Source of the DNA: an uncultured bacterium
GTDB lineage: Bacteria > Bacillota > Clostridia > Oscillospirales > Oscillospiraceae
Reading direction: 5' to 3'
DNA: 20,259 bases
NCBI GenBank assembly: GCA_905214155.1
Contig: CAJMLC010000012.1
Coordinates: 1-20,259, forward strand
Below are positions 6,231 through 14,651 of the stretch, piece by piece. Below the pieces are notes generated by a model. The model saw only the letters and a list, made by a program, of their open reading frames with translations. It did not search any database and was not told the DNA's origin. The translations under genes and the position numbers were made by a program. The number at the start of each line of letters is the position of its first letter. Position 1 is the stretch's first letter.

Positions 6231-6348
6231 TGGTGAACAGTTTGTAAACGAACCATGAAAAATTCCTAAAGAACTGCACGCCGGCGGCAGAAAATGTGGA
6301 TTTTTTGCCGGAATTGCGTCAAAACGCGCCCCGAGACAACATTTTATA

Positions 6349-6377
6349 TTGTGAAATCCATGTCAGGATGCTATAAT
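6349..6377 (+). promoter_or_regulatory. Strong sigma-A-type promoter of the recJ-rel run
   Basis: TTGTGA (6349-6354) and TATAAT (6372-6377) are separated by exactly 17 bp, with TG at 6369-6370 giving an extended -10. The transcript should start near 6384, leaving a leader of about 65 nt that contains the recJ leader hairpin. Confidence 0.85.
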
Positions 6378-6397
6378 AACGGAAAAGAAAAAAGAGA

Positions 6398-6429
6398 TCG
6401 GCAGCACTGGAACGATGCAGTGCTGCCGA
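6398..6429 (+). promoter_or_regulatory. recJ leader hairpin
   Basis: TCGGCAGCACT (6398-6408) pairs perfectly with AGTGCTGCCGA (6419-6429) around a 10-nt loop GGAACGATGC. The first in-frame ATG of recJ (6415) lies in the loop. The stem has no U-tract, so it is more likely to affect translation or RNA stability than to terminate. Confidence 0.7.
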
Positions 6430-6450
6430 CCAGATGGATGTGCATTGGAA

Positions 6451-8541
6451 TTGAAGTACGGAACTTGGACGGTCTCGTCCTATCGGCCTGCGGATGCGCG
6501 GGCGATGGCGGAGGCCGGATTTTCGCCGCTGACGGCGGCGGTCATGTGCAGCAGAGGATACACGGAACTGGAGACGGCGCGGGATTTTCTGGCGGCAAAC
6601 GAGCCGTTGTCCGACCCGTTCGCGCTGCTCGATATGGACAAGGCGGCGCAGCGTGTGCGCCGGGCGATCGACCGGCGGGAGCAGATCTGCGTCTTCGGCG
6701 ACTATGATGTCGACGGCATCACGGCGACGTGTCTGCTGACGGACTTTCTGTGCAGGCAGGGCGCGCGCGTCGTGAGCTACATTCCGGCCCGCCTCGAAGA
6801 GGGCTACGGCCTGAACGAGCTGGCGCTGCGGAGCCTCAAGGAGCAGAACGTACAGCTGATCGTAACGGTCGACTGCGGGATCACAGCGGATGTGGAAGCG
6901 GGACTCTGCCGGGAGCTCGGAATGGAGCTGGTCGTCACGGACCACCATGAGTGCAAGGCGGAGCTGCCCGAGGCCGTGGCCGTGGTGGATCCGCACCGGC
7001 CGGATCAACCGGGACCGGTGCCGGAGCTGGCCGGCGTGGGCGTGGCCTTCAAGCTGGTGTGCGCCATCGCGGCCGGGGCGGATGGCGGAGCGGGAGCGGA
7101 TGGCGCAGCGGCGCTGCTGCGCGAATACTGCGATCTGCTGTGCCTCGGGACAGTGGCGGATGTGATGCCGCTGACCGGCGAGAACCGCACGATGGTCGCC
7201 GCGGGGCTGAAGAGCCTGGAGAACCCGAAGCGGGTCGGCGTGGCGGCGCTGATGGCGGAATGCGCGGTGGGACGCGGGAAGATCACGGCGGGGACCATCG
7301 GCTATACGCTGGCGCCGCGGATCAACGCCGCCGGGCGTATGGGCCAGGTCGATGTCGCGACGGAGCTGTTTTTGACGGCGGACGCGCAGCGGGCTGTGGA
7401 ATTGGCGGCGGAGCTCTGCCGGATGAACCGGAAGCGGCAGGAAATCGAAGCGGGCATCTACCGCGAGGCGGTCGGGATGCTGCCCGGCGGCGGGCGGCCG
7501 GATGCGATCGTGCTGGCCAGCGAAAACTGGCACCAGGGCGTGGTCGGGATCGTGGCGTCGCGGCTGGCGGAGGAATACAGCTGCCCGACGTTCCTCATCT
7601 GCCTCGACGGCGACAAGGGGAAGGCCTCTTCCCGGTCGCACGGGGGCTTCAATCTGTTTGCGGCGCTGAAATCGCTCGCGCCGCTGCTGGAGAGCTACGG
7701 CGGGCATGAGCTGGCTGCGGGCTTCACCATCCGGCGGGAGCACATCGACACGTTCCGCGAGGAGATCTCGCGCATGGCGCGGCAGTTCCGCGCGTCCGGC
7801 GCGTGTCAGGCCGATCTGAAGATCGACTGCGAGATCCCGCCGCAGCTGCTGACGCTGGCGAACGTCGAGGCGCTCGACGAGCTGGAGCCGTGCGGGGCCG
7901 GGTGCCCGCGGCCGGTGCTGATGCTGCGCGGGCTGCGCGTGGAGGAGCTGGCCGAAGTGGGCGGCGGGAAGCATCTGCGCCTGCGGCTCGCGAGCGGGCG
8001 GCACAGCTGGGGCGCGATCTTCTTTTCGACGACGGCGCGCCTCGCAGCGGTGAGCCTGGGCGATGTGGTGGACATTGCATTCACGCCGCAGATCAATGAA
8101 TATCGCGGACTGCGCACGGTGCAGCTCAATCTGGTCGACATCCGGCCGGATGAGACGGCCCGGAGCGCGCAGGACGCGGCCTATACGCTCTACGCCCGGC
8201 ACCGGGCGGGGGAAATGCTCAGCACGGAGGAGGCGGAGGCGCTGCTGCCGTGCAGGCAGGATTTTGTGACGGTATGGCACTATCTGACGGCGCATGCCGA
8301 GAACGGATGGCTTCAGGAGGAGGCGGGCTGCCTCAGCCGGAAGATCGCGCGCTACGCCGCCGCGCCCTGCGCGCCGGGGAAGACGTGGGTCTGCCTCGAG
8401 GTGTTTGCCGAGCAGGGGCTGCTCCGGCTCGAGCAGCGGCCGAGGACGCTGCGCATCCGCTTGACGAGCGAGGGCAAAAAGGTCGATCTGGAGCAGAGCC
8501 AGATCCTGATCCACCTGAAAAAGCAGAAGGCAGGAAACTGA
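6451..8541 (+). CDS. recJ: Single-stranded-DNA-specific exonuclease RecJ
   Basis: RecJ degrades single-stranded DNA 5' to 3' in recombination, mismatch and base-excision repair. The DHH-domain motifs are all present (numbering from a TTG start at 6451): GDYDVDG at 83-89, TVDCGI at 139-144, TDHHE at 163-167 and GTVADV further on. The DHHA1 domain follows, with KGKASSRSHGGFNLFAAL and the GGH motif, and then an OB-like region (LRGLRVEELAEVGGGKHLRLRLA). A C-terminal extension of about 120 residues ends in a basic segment. The start is uncertain: family members begin near MKY-x-x-W, which fits TTG at 6451 (LKYGTWTV), whereas the ATG at 6415 lies in the loop of a strong hairpin. The stop abuts the rel start with no gap. 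Confidence 0.93.
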   Translation: MKYGTWTVSSYRPADARAMAEAGFSPLTAAVMCSRGYTELETARDFLAANEPLSDPFALLDMDKAAQRVRRAIDRREQICVFGDYDVDGITATCLLTDFLCRQGARVVSYIPARLEEGYGLNELALRSLKEQNVQLIVTVDCGITADVEAGLCRELGMELVVTDHHECKAELPEAVAVVDPHRPDQPGPVPELAGVGVAFKLVCAIAAGADGGAGADGAAALLREYCDLLCLGTVADVMPLTGENRTMVAAGLKSLENPKRVGVAALMAECAVGRGKITAGTIGYTLAPRINAAGRMGQVDVATELFLTADAQRAVELAAELCRMNRKRQEIEAGIYREAVGMLPGGGRPDAIVLASENWHQGVVGIVASRLAEEYSCPTFLICLDGDKGKASSRSHGGFNLFAALKSLAPLLESYGGHELAAGFTIRREHIDTFREEISRMARQFRASGACQADLKIDCEIPPQLLTLANVEALDELEPCGAGCPRPVLMLRGLRVEELAEVGGGKHLRLRLASGRHSWGAIFFSTTARLAAVSLGDVVDIAFTPQINEYRGLRTVQLNLVDIRPDETARSAQDAAYTLYARHRAGEMLSTEEAEALLPCRQDFVTVWHYLTAHAENGWLQEEAGCLSRKIARYAAAPCAPGKTWVCLEVFAEQGLLRLEQRPRTLRIRLTSEGKKVDLEQSQILIHLKKQKAGN

Positions 8542-10716
8542 ATGGAAACCAGAGAAGAACGATATGAATCCATGATGCAGGCGGTGAAGCGCTATTCGCC
8601 CGCCGCCGATCTGGACGTGATACAGAGGGCGTTTGAATACGCCGACGAGAAGCACAAAAAGCAGCTGCGCAAATCCGGTGAACCCTATATCATCCATCCG
8701 CTGGCCGTGGCGGAGATCGTGGCCGAGATCGGCCTCGACACCGACGCGATCGCGGCGGCGCTGCTGCACGACTGTCTGGAGGACACCGACGCGAGCTTCG
8801 ACGAGATCACGCGGCTGTTTGGCCGGACGGTGGCGGAGCTAGTCGAAGGCGTCACAAAGCTGACGCGCGTGCAGTATTCGACGATGGAAGAGCAGCAGAT
8901 GGAGAATCTGCGCAAGATGTTCATGGCGATGAGCAAGGACATCCGCGTCATCCTCATCAAGATCTCCGACCGGCTGCACAATATGCGCACGCTCGAATAT
9001 CAGACGCCGGCAAAGCAGGTGTCCAAGTCCATGGAGACCATGGAGATCTATGCGCCGCTGGCGCACCGGCTCGGCATGCAGAAGATCAAGTGGGAGCTCG
9101 AGGACACCTCGCTGCAGTACCTCGATCCCGAGGGCTATCAGCAGATCATCGACTATCTGAAGGCGAACGAGGAAAGCTCCAACAACTTCATGAACGCCAT
9201 CCAGTCGAAGATCACGGAGCGTCTGGCGTCCGTGGGCATCCACGGGTCGATCTACGGCCGCATCAAGCATACCTACTCCATCTACCGCAAGATGCGCGCG
9301 CAGAACAAGACCATCGACGAGCTCTATGACCTCTATGCGTTCCGCGTGATCGTGGACGACATCGCGGACTGCTATAACGTCCTCGGCCACATCCACGACC
9401 TGTTCAGCCCGATCCCGGGCCGCTTCAAAGACTATATCTCCACGCCGAAGCCGAACATGTATCAGTCGCTGCACACGACGGTCATCGGCAAGCAGGGCAT
9501 CCCGTTTGAGGTCCAGATCCGGACGTGGGAGATGCACCAGACGGCAGAATACGGCGTTGCGGCGCACTGGAAATACAAGCAGCACGCGGGCGAGGGCTCG
9601 GAAAAGGAATTTGAGTGGGTGCGGCGGCTGCTGGAGAACCAGCAGGACACCGAGGCTGACGACTATATCCATTCCCTCAAGGTCGACATGTTCGACGACG
9701 AGGTCTTCGTCTTTACGCCGAAGGGCAAGGTCATCAACCTGCCCGCGGGCTCGACGCCGATCGACTTCGCTTATGCCATCCACTCCGCCGTCGGCAACTC
9801 GATGATCGGCGCGAAGGTCAATAACCGCATCGCAAGCTACGACGTGCAGCTCCACAACGGCGACATCGTCGAGGTCCTGACCTCGAAGAGCGCCAAGGGG
9901 CCGAGCCGCGACTGGCTGAACATCTGCCGGTCGAACCAGGCACGCATCAAGATCAAGCAGTGGTTCAAGAAGGAGAAGCGCGAGGAGAACATCGCGCGCG
10001 GCAAGCTGAGCTTCGAATCCGAGCTGCGGCACATCGGCATTGATCCGGCCATCATGCAGCAGGACGACGTCCGGCCCATGGTGCTCAAGCGGATCAGCTT
10101 CGACAGTCTCGACGATATGTACGCCGCCATCGGCTACGGCGGCCTGACCGCGACGAAGGCCGTGGGCCGTGTGCGCGACGAGCTGGCGAAGGCCAGCCGC
10201 AATATGACGCCGAAGGAGCTGTTCTCGCTGAACAAACAGCAGCAACAGCCGCAGGCCCCAACGCGCTCCGGCGTCATCGTCGAGGACATCGGCTCCTGTC
10301 CCATCAAGTATAGCCGCTGCTGCACGCCCGTGCCCGGCGACGATATCATCGGCTTTATCACCAAGGGCTACGGCGTGTCGGTCCACCGGCGCGACTGTCC
10401 GAACGCGAAGAACGCGCTCGACCCCGAACAGCGGGGCCGCTGGGTCCAGGTGCGCTGGGCGGAGCTGCCGGAGGCGACGTTCGCCACGGAGCTGGCCCTC
10501 GAGGCCGACGACCGCGATGGCCTGATGCTCGACATCGCGACGGTCATGACCGCGGCGCGCCTGCGCATCACGGCCATGACGGCCAAGCCCGCCGGCGGCG
10601 GGACGACGTTTGTCTCGCTGAATTTCCCGGTCCACGATCTCAAGGAGTTGGAGACGGTTCGGGGCCGGCTGCGCGGGATCTCCGGCGTGAAGGATGTCCA
10701 CAGAGGGAACGGCTGA
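8542..10716 (+). CDS. relA: Bifunctional (p)ppGpp synthetase/hydrolase Rel (RelA/SpoT family)
   Basis: This 724-residue protein makes and degrades the stringent-response alarmone (p)ppGpp. The N-terminal HD hydrolase domain is intact (H52, then H76-D77 in LLHDCLEDTD with E80-D81, and ISDRLHNMRTL at 141-151). The synthetase domain carries YGRIKHTYSIYRKM (238-251), DLYAFRVIV, GRFKDYISTPKPNMYQSLHT (293-312) and EVQIRTWEMHQTAEYGVAAHWKYK in order. The RFKD form of the switch motif, rather than an acidic EXDD form, marks a bifunctional Rel. A TGS domain (about 387-450) and a C-terminal ACT domain (about 650-724) follow. The ATG directly abuts the recJ stop, with AGGAAA just upstream, so the two are probably coupled. 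Confidence 0.95.
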   Translation: METREERYESMMQAVKRYSPAADLDVIQRAFEYADEKHKKQLRKSGEPYIIHPLAVAEIVAEIGLDTDAIAAALLHDCLEDTDASFDEITRLFGRTVAELVEGVTKLTRVQYSTMEEQQMENLRKMFMAMSKDIRVILIKISDRLHNMRTLEYQTPAKQVSKSMETMEIYAPLAHRLGMQKIKWELEDTSLQYLDPEGYQQIIDYLKANEESSNNFMNAIQSKITERLASVGIHGSIYGRIKHTYSIYRKMRAQNKTIDELYDLYAFRVIVDDIADCYNVLGHIHDLFSPIPGRFKDYISTPKPNMYQSLHTTVIGKQGIPFEVQIRTWEMHQTAEYGVAAHWKYKQHAGEGSEKEFEWVRRLLENQQDTEADDYIHSLKVDMFDDEVFVFTPKGKVINLPAGSTPIDFAYAIHSAVGNSMIGAKVNNRIASYDVQLHNGDIVEVLTSKSAKGPSRDWLNICRSNQARIKIKQWFKKEKREENIARGKLSFESELRHIGIDPAIMQQDDVRPMVLKRISFDSLDDMYAAIGYGGLTATKAVGRVRDELAKASRNMTPKELFSLNKQQQQPQAPTRSGVIVEDIGSCPIKYSRCCTPVPGDDIIGFITKGYGVSVHRRDCPNAKNALDPEQRGRWVQVRWAELPEATFATELALEADDRDGLMLDIATVMTAARLRITAMTAKPAGGGTTFVSLNFPVHDLKELETVRGRLRGISGVKDVHRGNG

Positions 10717-10781
10717 TGACCGGTGAAAGACCGGGCGAGGCGGCCTGAAAAATAGATTTAATATTTGGAGAAACCATTCGT

Positions 10782-11231
10782 ATGAAAGCAGTTGTCACGC
10801 GGGTAAAATCCGCGTCGGTCGCCATTGAGGGCGAAATTCACGGGCAGATTGGGCAGGGATTTTTGATCCTGCTCGGCATTGCGCCCGACGATACCCCAGA
10901 AAAATGCCGCAAGCTGGCCGAGAAGATCCTCGGTCTGCGCGTATTCCGGGATGAAAACGACAAGATGAATTTGAGCTTGGCCGACGTGGGCGGGCGCGTC
11001 CTCGTTGTGAGCCAGTTTACGCTCTACGGCGACGTGAGCCACGGACGGAGGCCGAGCTTCATCGGCGCGGCGCGGCCGGAGACCGCCATTCCGCTCTATG
11101 AGCAGTTTCTGACGGAGTGCGAACGGCTGGGCTTCCCGCCGGAGCACGGCGAGTTCGGCGCGGATATGCTGGTCACGTCGGAAAACCACGGGCCAGTGAC
11201 GCTGATCGTCGACACCGACGACTTGAAGTGA
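10782..11231 (+). CDS. dtd: D-aminoacyl-tRNA deacylase
   Basis: This 149-residue enzyme hydrolyses D-aminoacyl-tRNA (such as D-Tyr-tRNA) to recycle tRNA and keep D-amino acids out of proteins. Family motifs are clear: MKAVVTRVKSASVAIEG at the N-terminus, SQFTLYGD at 77-84 (active-site SQFT), the GRRPSF stretch, and NHGPVT at 135-140 with the Gly-Pro of the cross-subunit motif. The length is normal. It starts 65 bp after rel; GGAG at 10767-10770 is a rather distant ribosome binding site (11 bp). A rel-dtd pair is common in Firmicutes. Confidence 0.95.
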   Translation: MKAVVTRVKSASVAIEGEIHGQIGQGFLILLGIAPDDTPEKCRKLAEKILGLRVFRDENDKMNLSLADVGGRVLVVSQFTLYGDVSHGRRPSFIGAARPETAIPLYEQFLTECERLGFPPEHGEFGADMLVTSENHGPVTLIVDTDDLK

Positions 11232-11241
11232 GGAAAACGCT

Positions 11242-11844
11242 ATGAAATTGGAGACCATGGTGCTCGGCCCGCTGGCCACGAACTGCTATATCCTCTGGGA
11301 TGAGCAGACGATGGAGGCCGCTGTCATCGATCCCGGTGCGTCCGGGCAGAAGATCGCGGACTTCCTGACGGCAAACGGCCTGACGCTGCGGATGATTTTG
11401 CTGACGCATTCGCACTACGACCACATCGGCGGGCTGCGGCAGCTCCATGAGCTGACAGGTGCGCCGGTCTGGGTGAGCAAGATCGACTCAGCCGACCCGG
11501 CGGGCATGACGCATGGGCGGCTGATCTTTACGGACACCTATGAAGATGGCAACGAGCTGACGCTGGGCACGATCAAAATTCGCGTCATCGCCACGCCGGG
11601 GCATACGCCGGGCGGCGTGTGTCTGCTGGCGGGCGACTGGCTGTTCTCCGGCGATACGCTGTTCGCCGGTTCCTGCGGCCGGACGGATTTCAAGGGCGGC
11701 GACCAGCAGGCCATGATGGCATCGCTGAAAAAGCTCGGCCAGCTGCCCGGCAACCTCCGCGTCCTGCCGGGGCACATGGAGGAGAGCACGCTCGACGAGG
11801 AGCGGAAGTGGAACCCGTGGATGCGCGAGGCGCTGAAGGCATGA
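11242..11844 (+). CDS. MBL-fold metallo-hydrolase (glyoxalase II-like)
   Basis: This 200-residue metallo-beta-lactamase-fold hydrolase resembles the short glyoxalase II-like proteins found after rel-dtd in many Firmicutes. Metal ligands are visible: THSHYDH at 55-61, H121 in TPGHTPGG, D138 in FSGDTLF and H178 in LPGHMEEST. The substrate is not known; hydroxyacylglutathione hydrolase activity is unlikely to be the main role in an organism probably lacking glutathione (inference). It begins 10 bp after dtd with AGGAAA as ribosome binding site. Its end overlaps hemZ by 4 bp (ATGA). Confidence 0.9.
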   Translation: MKLETMVLGPLATNCYILWDEQTMEAAVIDPGASGQKIADFLTANGLTLRMILLTHSHYDHIGGLRQLHELTGAPVWVSKIDSADPAGMTHGRLIFTDTYEDGNELTLGTIKIRVIATPGHTPGGVCLLAGDWLFSGDTLFAGSCGRTDFKGGDQQAMMASLKKLGQLPGNLRVLPGHMEESTLDEERKWNPWMREALKA

Positions 11845-13304
11845 AGCTATATCTCAATCATACGGAACGCTATCCGGTGGAGCAACTGCAGATGCAGCTG
11901 TTTGCGGCGGAGCCGAGCGAGTTTGTCACCGCGCCGTTCGCCAAGGGCGAGAACGGGGCGGTGTCGAGCCTGTTTACCGGGAAAAAATATGTGACGGCGA
12001 CGGCGAAGATCACCTGGAACGGCAAGACCGGCAGCGCGGCAAAGCGCCTCCTGCGCGAACAGGCCGACGTGCGCCATACGCGCCGCATTTTGCAGCAGAG
12101 CTATTATCTCGCGGCAATGCAGGTGCTGGACACCGCGCCGCCCTGGGGTGCGCTCTCCGGCGTCCGGCCGAGCAAGCTGTCGACAAAGGCGCTGCTCGCG
12201 GGCAAGACGCGCCGTCAGGCCGAGCGCGAGCTGGAGCGCGAATTTTTCGTGACGCCGGAGCGGGCAAAGCTCTGCGTGGACGCGTCGGAACATACTGTTG
12301 AGGCAATCGGTCTGCTCGCTCCGCGTGATCTGTCCGTCTACATCGGCATCCCGTTCTGCCCGACGCGGTGCGCCTACTGCTCGTTCGTGAGCGAGTCGGT
12401 GGAGCGGTTCGGCGAGTTTTTGCCGCCGTATCTGGACTGTCTGCTGCGCGAGGTGGAGTATACCGGAAAGCTCCTGCGGCAGTCCGGCTGGCACGTCCGG
12501 ACGCTCTACATGGGCGGCGGCACGCCGACGACGCTGTCGGCGGAGCAGATGGCGCGGCTGCTGGAGGCGGTGAACACGCATTTTGACCTCTCACGGTGCC
12601 TCGAGTTCACCGTGGAGGGCGGGCGGCCCGACACGCTGGACGCGGAAAAGCTCCGCGTCATCAAAGAAGGCGGCGCGACGCGCATCTCCATCAACCCGCA
12701 GACGATGTCCGATACGGTGCTACGTGCCGTCGGGCGGCGGCACAGCGCAGCGTCCGTCGTGGACGTGTTCCATCAGGCGCGCGAGGCCGGGTTTGACGAC
12801 ATCAATATGGACCTCATCGCGGGTCTGCCCGCCGACACAGCGGATGGATTTGCCGATTCGCTGCGGCAGGTAATGAATCTCGGGCCGAGCAACATCACGG
12901 TACATACGCTGGCGCTCAAAAAGGGCGCGGATCTGTTCCAGCGGCGTGTTGTGCTGCCGAGTCAGGCGGACGTGGCCCGGATGCTGGAGGACGCGGAGCG
13001 GGCGCTCCGCGCGGACGGCTTTGCGCCCTACTATCTCTACCGGCAGAAGTATATGTCCGGCAGCTTTGAAAACGTCGGCTGGTGCAAGCCGGGCTATACC
13101 GGGCTTTATAACATATACATGATGGAAGAGCTGCACTCCATCCTCTCCCTCGGGGGCGGCGGCATGAACAAAATCAATCTGCCGGAGGAAAAGCTTGCCC
13201 GCTATCATAACCCCAAATATCCGCAGGATTATATCCAGCGCATCGACACGATCCTGCGCCAGAAGGACGAGATCTTCGCGCTTCTGGAAGAGCAGAATGC
13301 CTGA
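11841..13304 (+). CDS. hemZ: Radical SAM coproporphyrinogen dehydrogenase HemZ
   Basis: This 487-residue protein is the HemZ type of oxygen-independent coproporphyrinogen III oxidase-like enzyme. The [4Fe-4S]-cluster motif is CPTRCAYC, with C173, C177 and C180, followed by the GGGTPT motif at 225-230. The N-terminal 160 residues form the extra HemZ domain, ending in WGALSGVRPSKL. Later stretches DINMDLIAGLPADT and VGWCKPGYTGLYNIYMMEE are typical of HemZ. The frame is open upstream, but the ATG that overlaps the MBL stop (ATGA) gives the expected MKLYLNH-type N-terminus. HemZ proteins from Firmicutes lie after rel-dtd-MBL, as here. Whether it makes haem is not certain, as no other haem gene is nearby. 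Confidence 0.9.
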   Translation: MKLYLNHTERYPVEQLQMQLFAAEPSEFVTAPFAKGENGAVSSLFTGKKYVTATAKITWNGKTGSAAKRLLREQADVRHTRRILQQSYYLAAMQVLDTAPPWGALSGVRPSKLSTKALLAGKTRRQAERELEREFFVTPERAKLCVDASEHTVEAIGLLAPRDLSVYIGIPFCPTRCAYCSFVSESVERFGEFLPPYLDCLLREVEYTGKLLRQSGWHVRTLYMGGGTPTTLSAEQMARLLEAVNTHFDLSRCLEFTVEGGRPDTLDAEKLRVIKEGGATRISINPQTMSDTVLRAVGRRHSAASVVDVFHQAREAGFDDINMDLIAGLPADTADGFADSLRQVMNLGPSNITVHTLALKKGADLFQRRVVLPSQADVARMLEDAERALRADGFAPYYLYRQKYMSGSFENVGWCKPGYTGLYNIYMMEELHSILSLGGGGMNKINLPEEKLARYHNPKYPQDYIQRIDTILRQKDEIFALLEEQNA

Positions 13305-13322
13305 ATCAGGAAGGAGAACTTC

Positions 13323-14651
13323 ATGGATACACTATTCTCCCATGTTTCCATCGTCACCATGGACGACCGCATGTCTGTCTGGACGGACAGCTTTCTCGGC
13401 GTAACGGACGGAAAGATCAGCTATCTCGGGAAAAAAGCGCCCGAGGAGCAGCCGCAGACCATCATCGACGGCAGCGGCATGGTGCTCATGCCGGGCCTCA
13501 TCAACTGCCACACCCATCTGCCGATGACGATCCTGCGCGGCTATGCTGACGACCTGAAATTGCAGGAATGGCTGAACGACTACATCTTCCCGCGCGAGGC
13601 CCATCTGGACGACCGCGCGGTCAAGGCGGCGGCGCAGCTGGCGATCGCGGAGTGTCTGCGCTTCGGTGTGACGTCGGTGTCCGACATGTACGATCACTGC
13701 GACGCGATCTGCGAGGCCGTGGCCGAGAGCGGGATCAAGGCGAATATTTCGCGCGGCATGACGATGTTCCTCGGCGACGACTTTGACTTTGAAAAATTCC
13801 CCGCCTGTCAGGAGCTGGTCGCCCTGCGCGACAAGTGGCAGGGCTATGACAATGGGCGCATCAAAATTGAGGCGTCCGTCCACGCGGAATATACATCGAC
13901 CTATCAGCTGTGGGACGCGCTGAGCGAGTTTGCCATCAATGAAAAGCTCGGCATGCAGGTGCACCTCTCCGAGACGAAGCGCGAGCATGACGAGTGCGTC
14001 GAAAAATACGGCCTGACGCCCGCGCAGCTGCTCGACTGTCACCACCTGTTCGACGTGCCGACGGTCGCGGCGCACTGCGTCTGGCTGACGGAGGAGGACA
14101 TGCGGCTGCTGGCCAAGCGGCACGTGTCTGCGGCGCATTGCCCGGTGAGCAATCTGAAGCTCGCCTCCGGCTGCGCCGACGTGATGGGCATGGTCAAGAC
14201 CGGCATGAACGTCTGCCTCGGCACCGACTCGGTCGCGTCCAACAATAACCATGACCTCTTTGAAGAGATCAAGGCCGCGGCGCTGATGGCCAAGGGCAAG
14301 ACCGGCGACCCGACCGCCGTCCCGGCGGAGGCCGCGCTGATGATGGCGACGGTCTGCGGCGCGCGCGCGCAGGGCCGCGAGAAAGAATGCGGCCAGCTGA
14401 AGCTTGGGATGGATGCTGACCTCATCATGCTCGACTTCACGCAGCCGCACCACATCCCGTGCCACAACATCCTCTCGAACCTTGTCTACGCCGCATCCGG
14501 CCACGACGTGGTGCTGACGATGGTGCGCGGCAAGATCCTCTACGCGGCGGGCAAATGGCCGACGATCGACCTCGCCGCCGTCGCAAAGGAGCTGCATGAC
14601 TACGCGATCCCGAAGGTCTTCGTGGACGATCCGGAGGAGCAGCCCCAATGA
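13323..14651 (+). CDS. mtaD: 5-methylthioadenosine/S-adenosylhomocysteine deaminase-type amidohydrolase
   Basis: This 442-residue metal-dependent amidohydrolase most resembles MtaD, which deaminates methylthioadenosine and S-adenosylhomocysteine to the inosine forms. The metal ligands are present: H63 and H65 in LINCHTHLPM, H214 in VHLSET with E217, H251 in AAHCVWL, and D302 in LGTDSVASNN. The MPGLIN lead-in, the LRGYADDLKLQEWL segment and the late GMDADLIMLD stretch are also typical. Related guanine or hydroxydechloroatrazine-type deaminases share these motifs, so the substrate is probable rather than proven. AAGGAGAA lies just before the ATG. The stop overlaps the flippase gene start (ATGA). 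Confidence 0.85.
   Translation: MDTLFSHVSIVTMDDRMSVWTDSFLGVTDGKISYLGKKAPEEQPQTIIDGSGMVLMPGLINCHTHLPMTILRGYADDLKLQEWLNDYIFPREAHLDDRAVKAAAQLAIAECLRFGVTSVSDMYDHCDAICEAVAESGIKANISRGMTMFLGDDFDFEKFPACQELVALRDKWQGYDNGRIKIEASVHAEYTSTYQLWDALSEFAINEKLGMQVHLSETKREHDECVEKYGLTPAQLLDCHHLFDVPTVAAHCVWLTEEDMRLLAKRHVSAAHCPVSNLKLASGCADVMGMVKTGMNVCLGTDSVASNNNHDLFEEIKAAALMAKGKTGDPTAVPAEAALMMATVCGARAQGREKECGQLKLGMDADLIMLDFTQPHHIPCHNILSNLVYAASGHDVVLTMVRGKILYAAGKWPTIDLAAVAKELHDYAIPKVFVDDPEEQPQ

Larger units (their letters stand above)
5867..6348. other. Non-coding spacer between yfbR and recJ
   Basis: No gene with convincing coding quality is seen in this stretch apart from a doubtful 34-codon ORF (6126-6230). It contains an inverted repeat TTTGAAGAAT (5958-5967) / ATTCTTCAAA (5992-6001), a bidirectional terminator at 6075-6106, a small GGTGCT/AGCACC hairpin (6172-6187), and an 11-bp stem with one G-T pair (6285-6295 with 6300-6310) just before the recJ promoter. 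Confidence 0.6.

Noticed and set aside
6319..8769. 816-codon minus-strand frame opposite recJ
   Set aside because: It is Arg/His/Gln/Pro-rich antisense sequence with no recognisable domain, and it lies across an intact recJ.
8839..10701. 620-codon minus-strand frame opposite rel
   Set aside because: It has shadow-type composition (Asp/Val/Leu/Arg repeats), no start signal, and a complete rel gene on the other strand.
10717..10781. Promoter between rel and dtd
   Set aside because: An AT-rich stretch (ATAGATTTAATATTTGG) is present, but no -35/-10 pair with suitable spacing is convincing.
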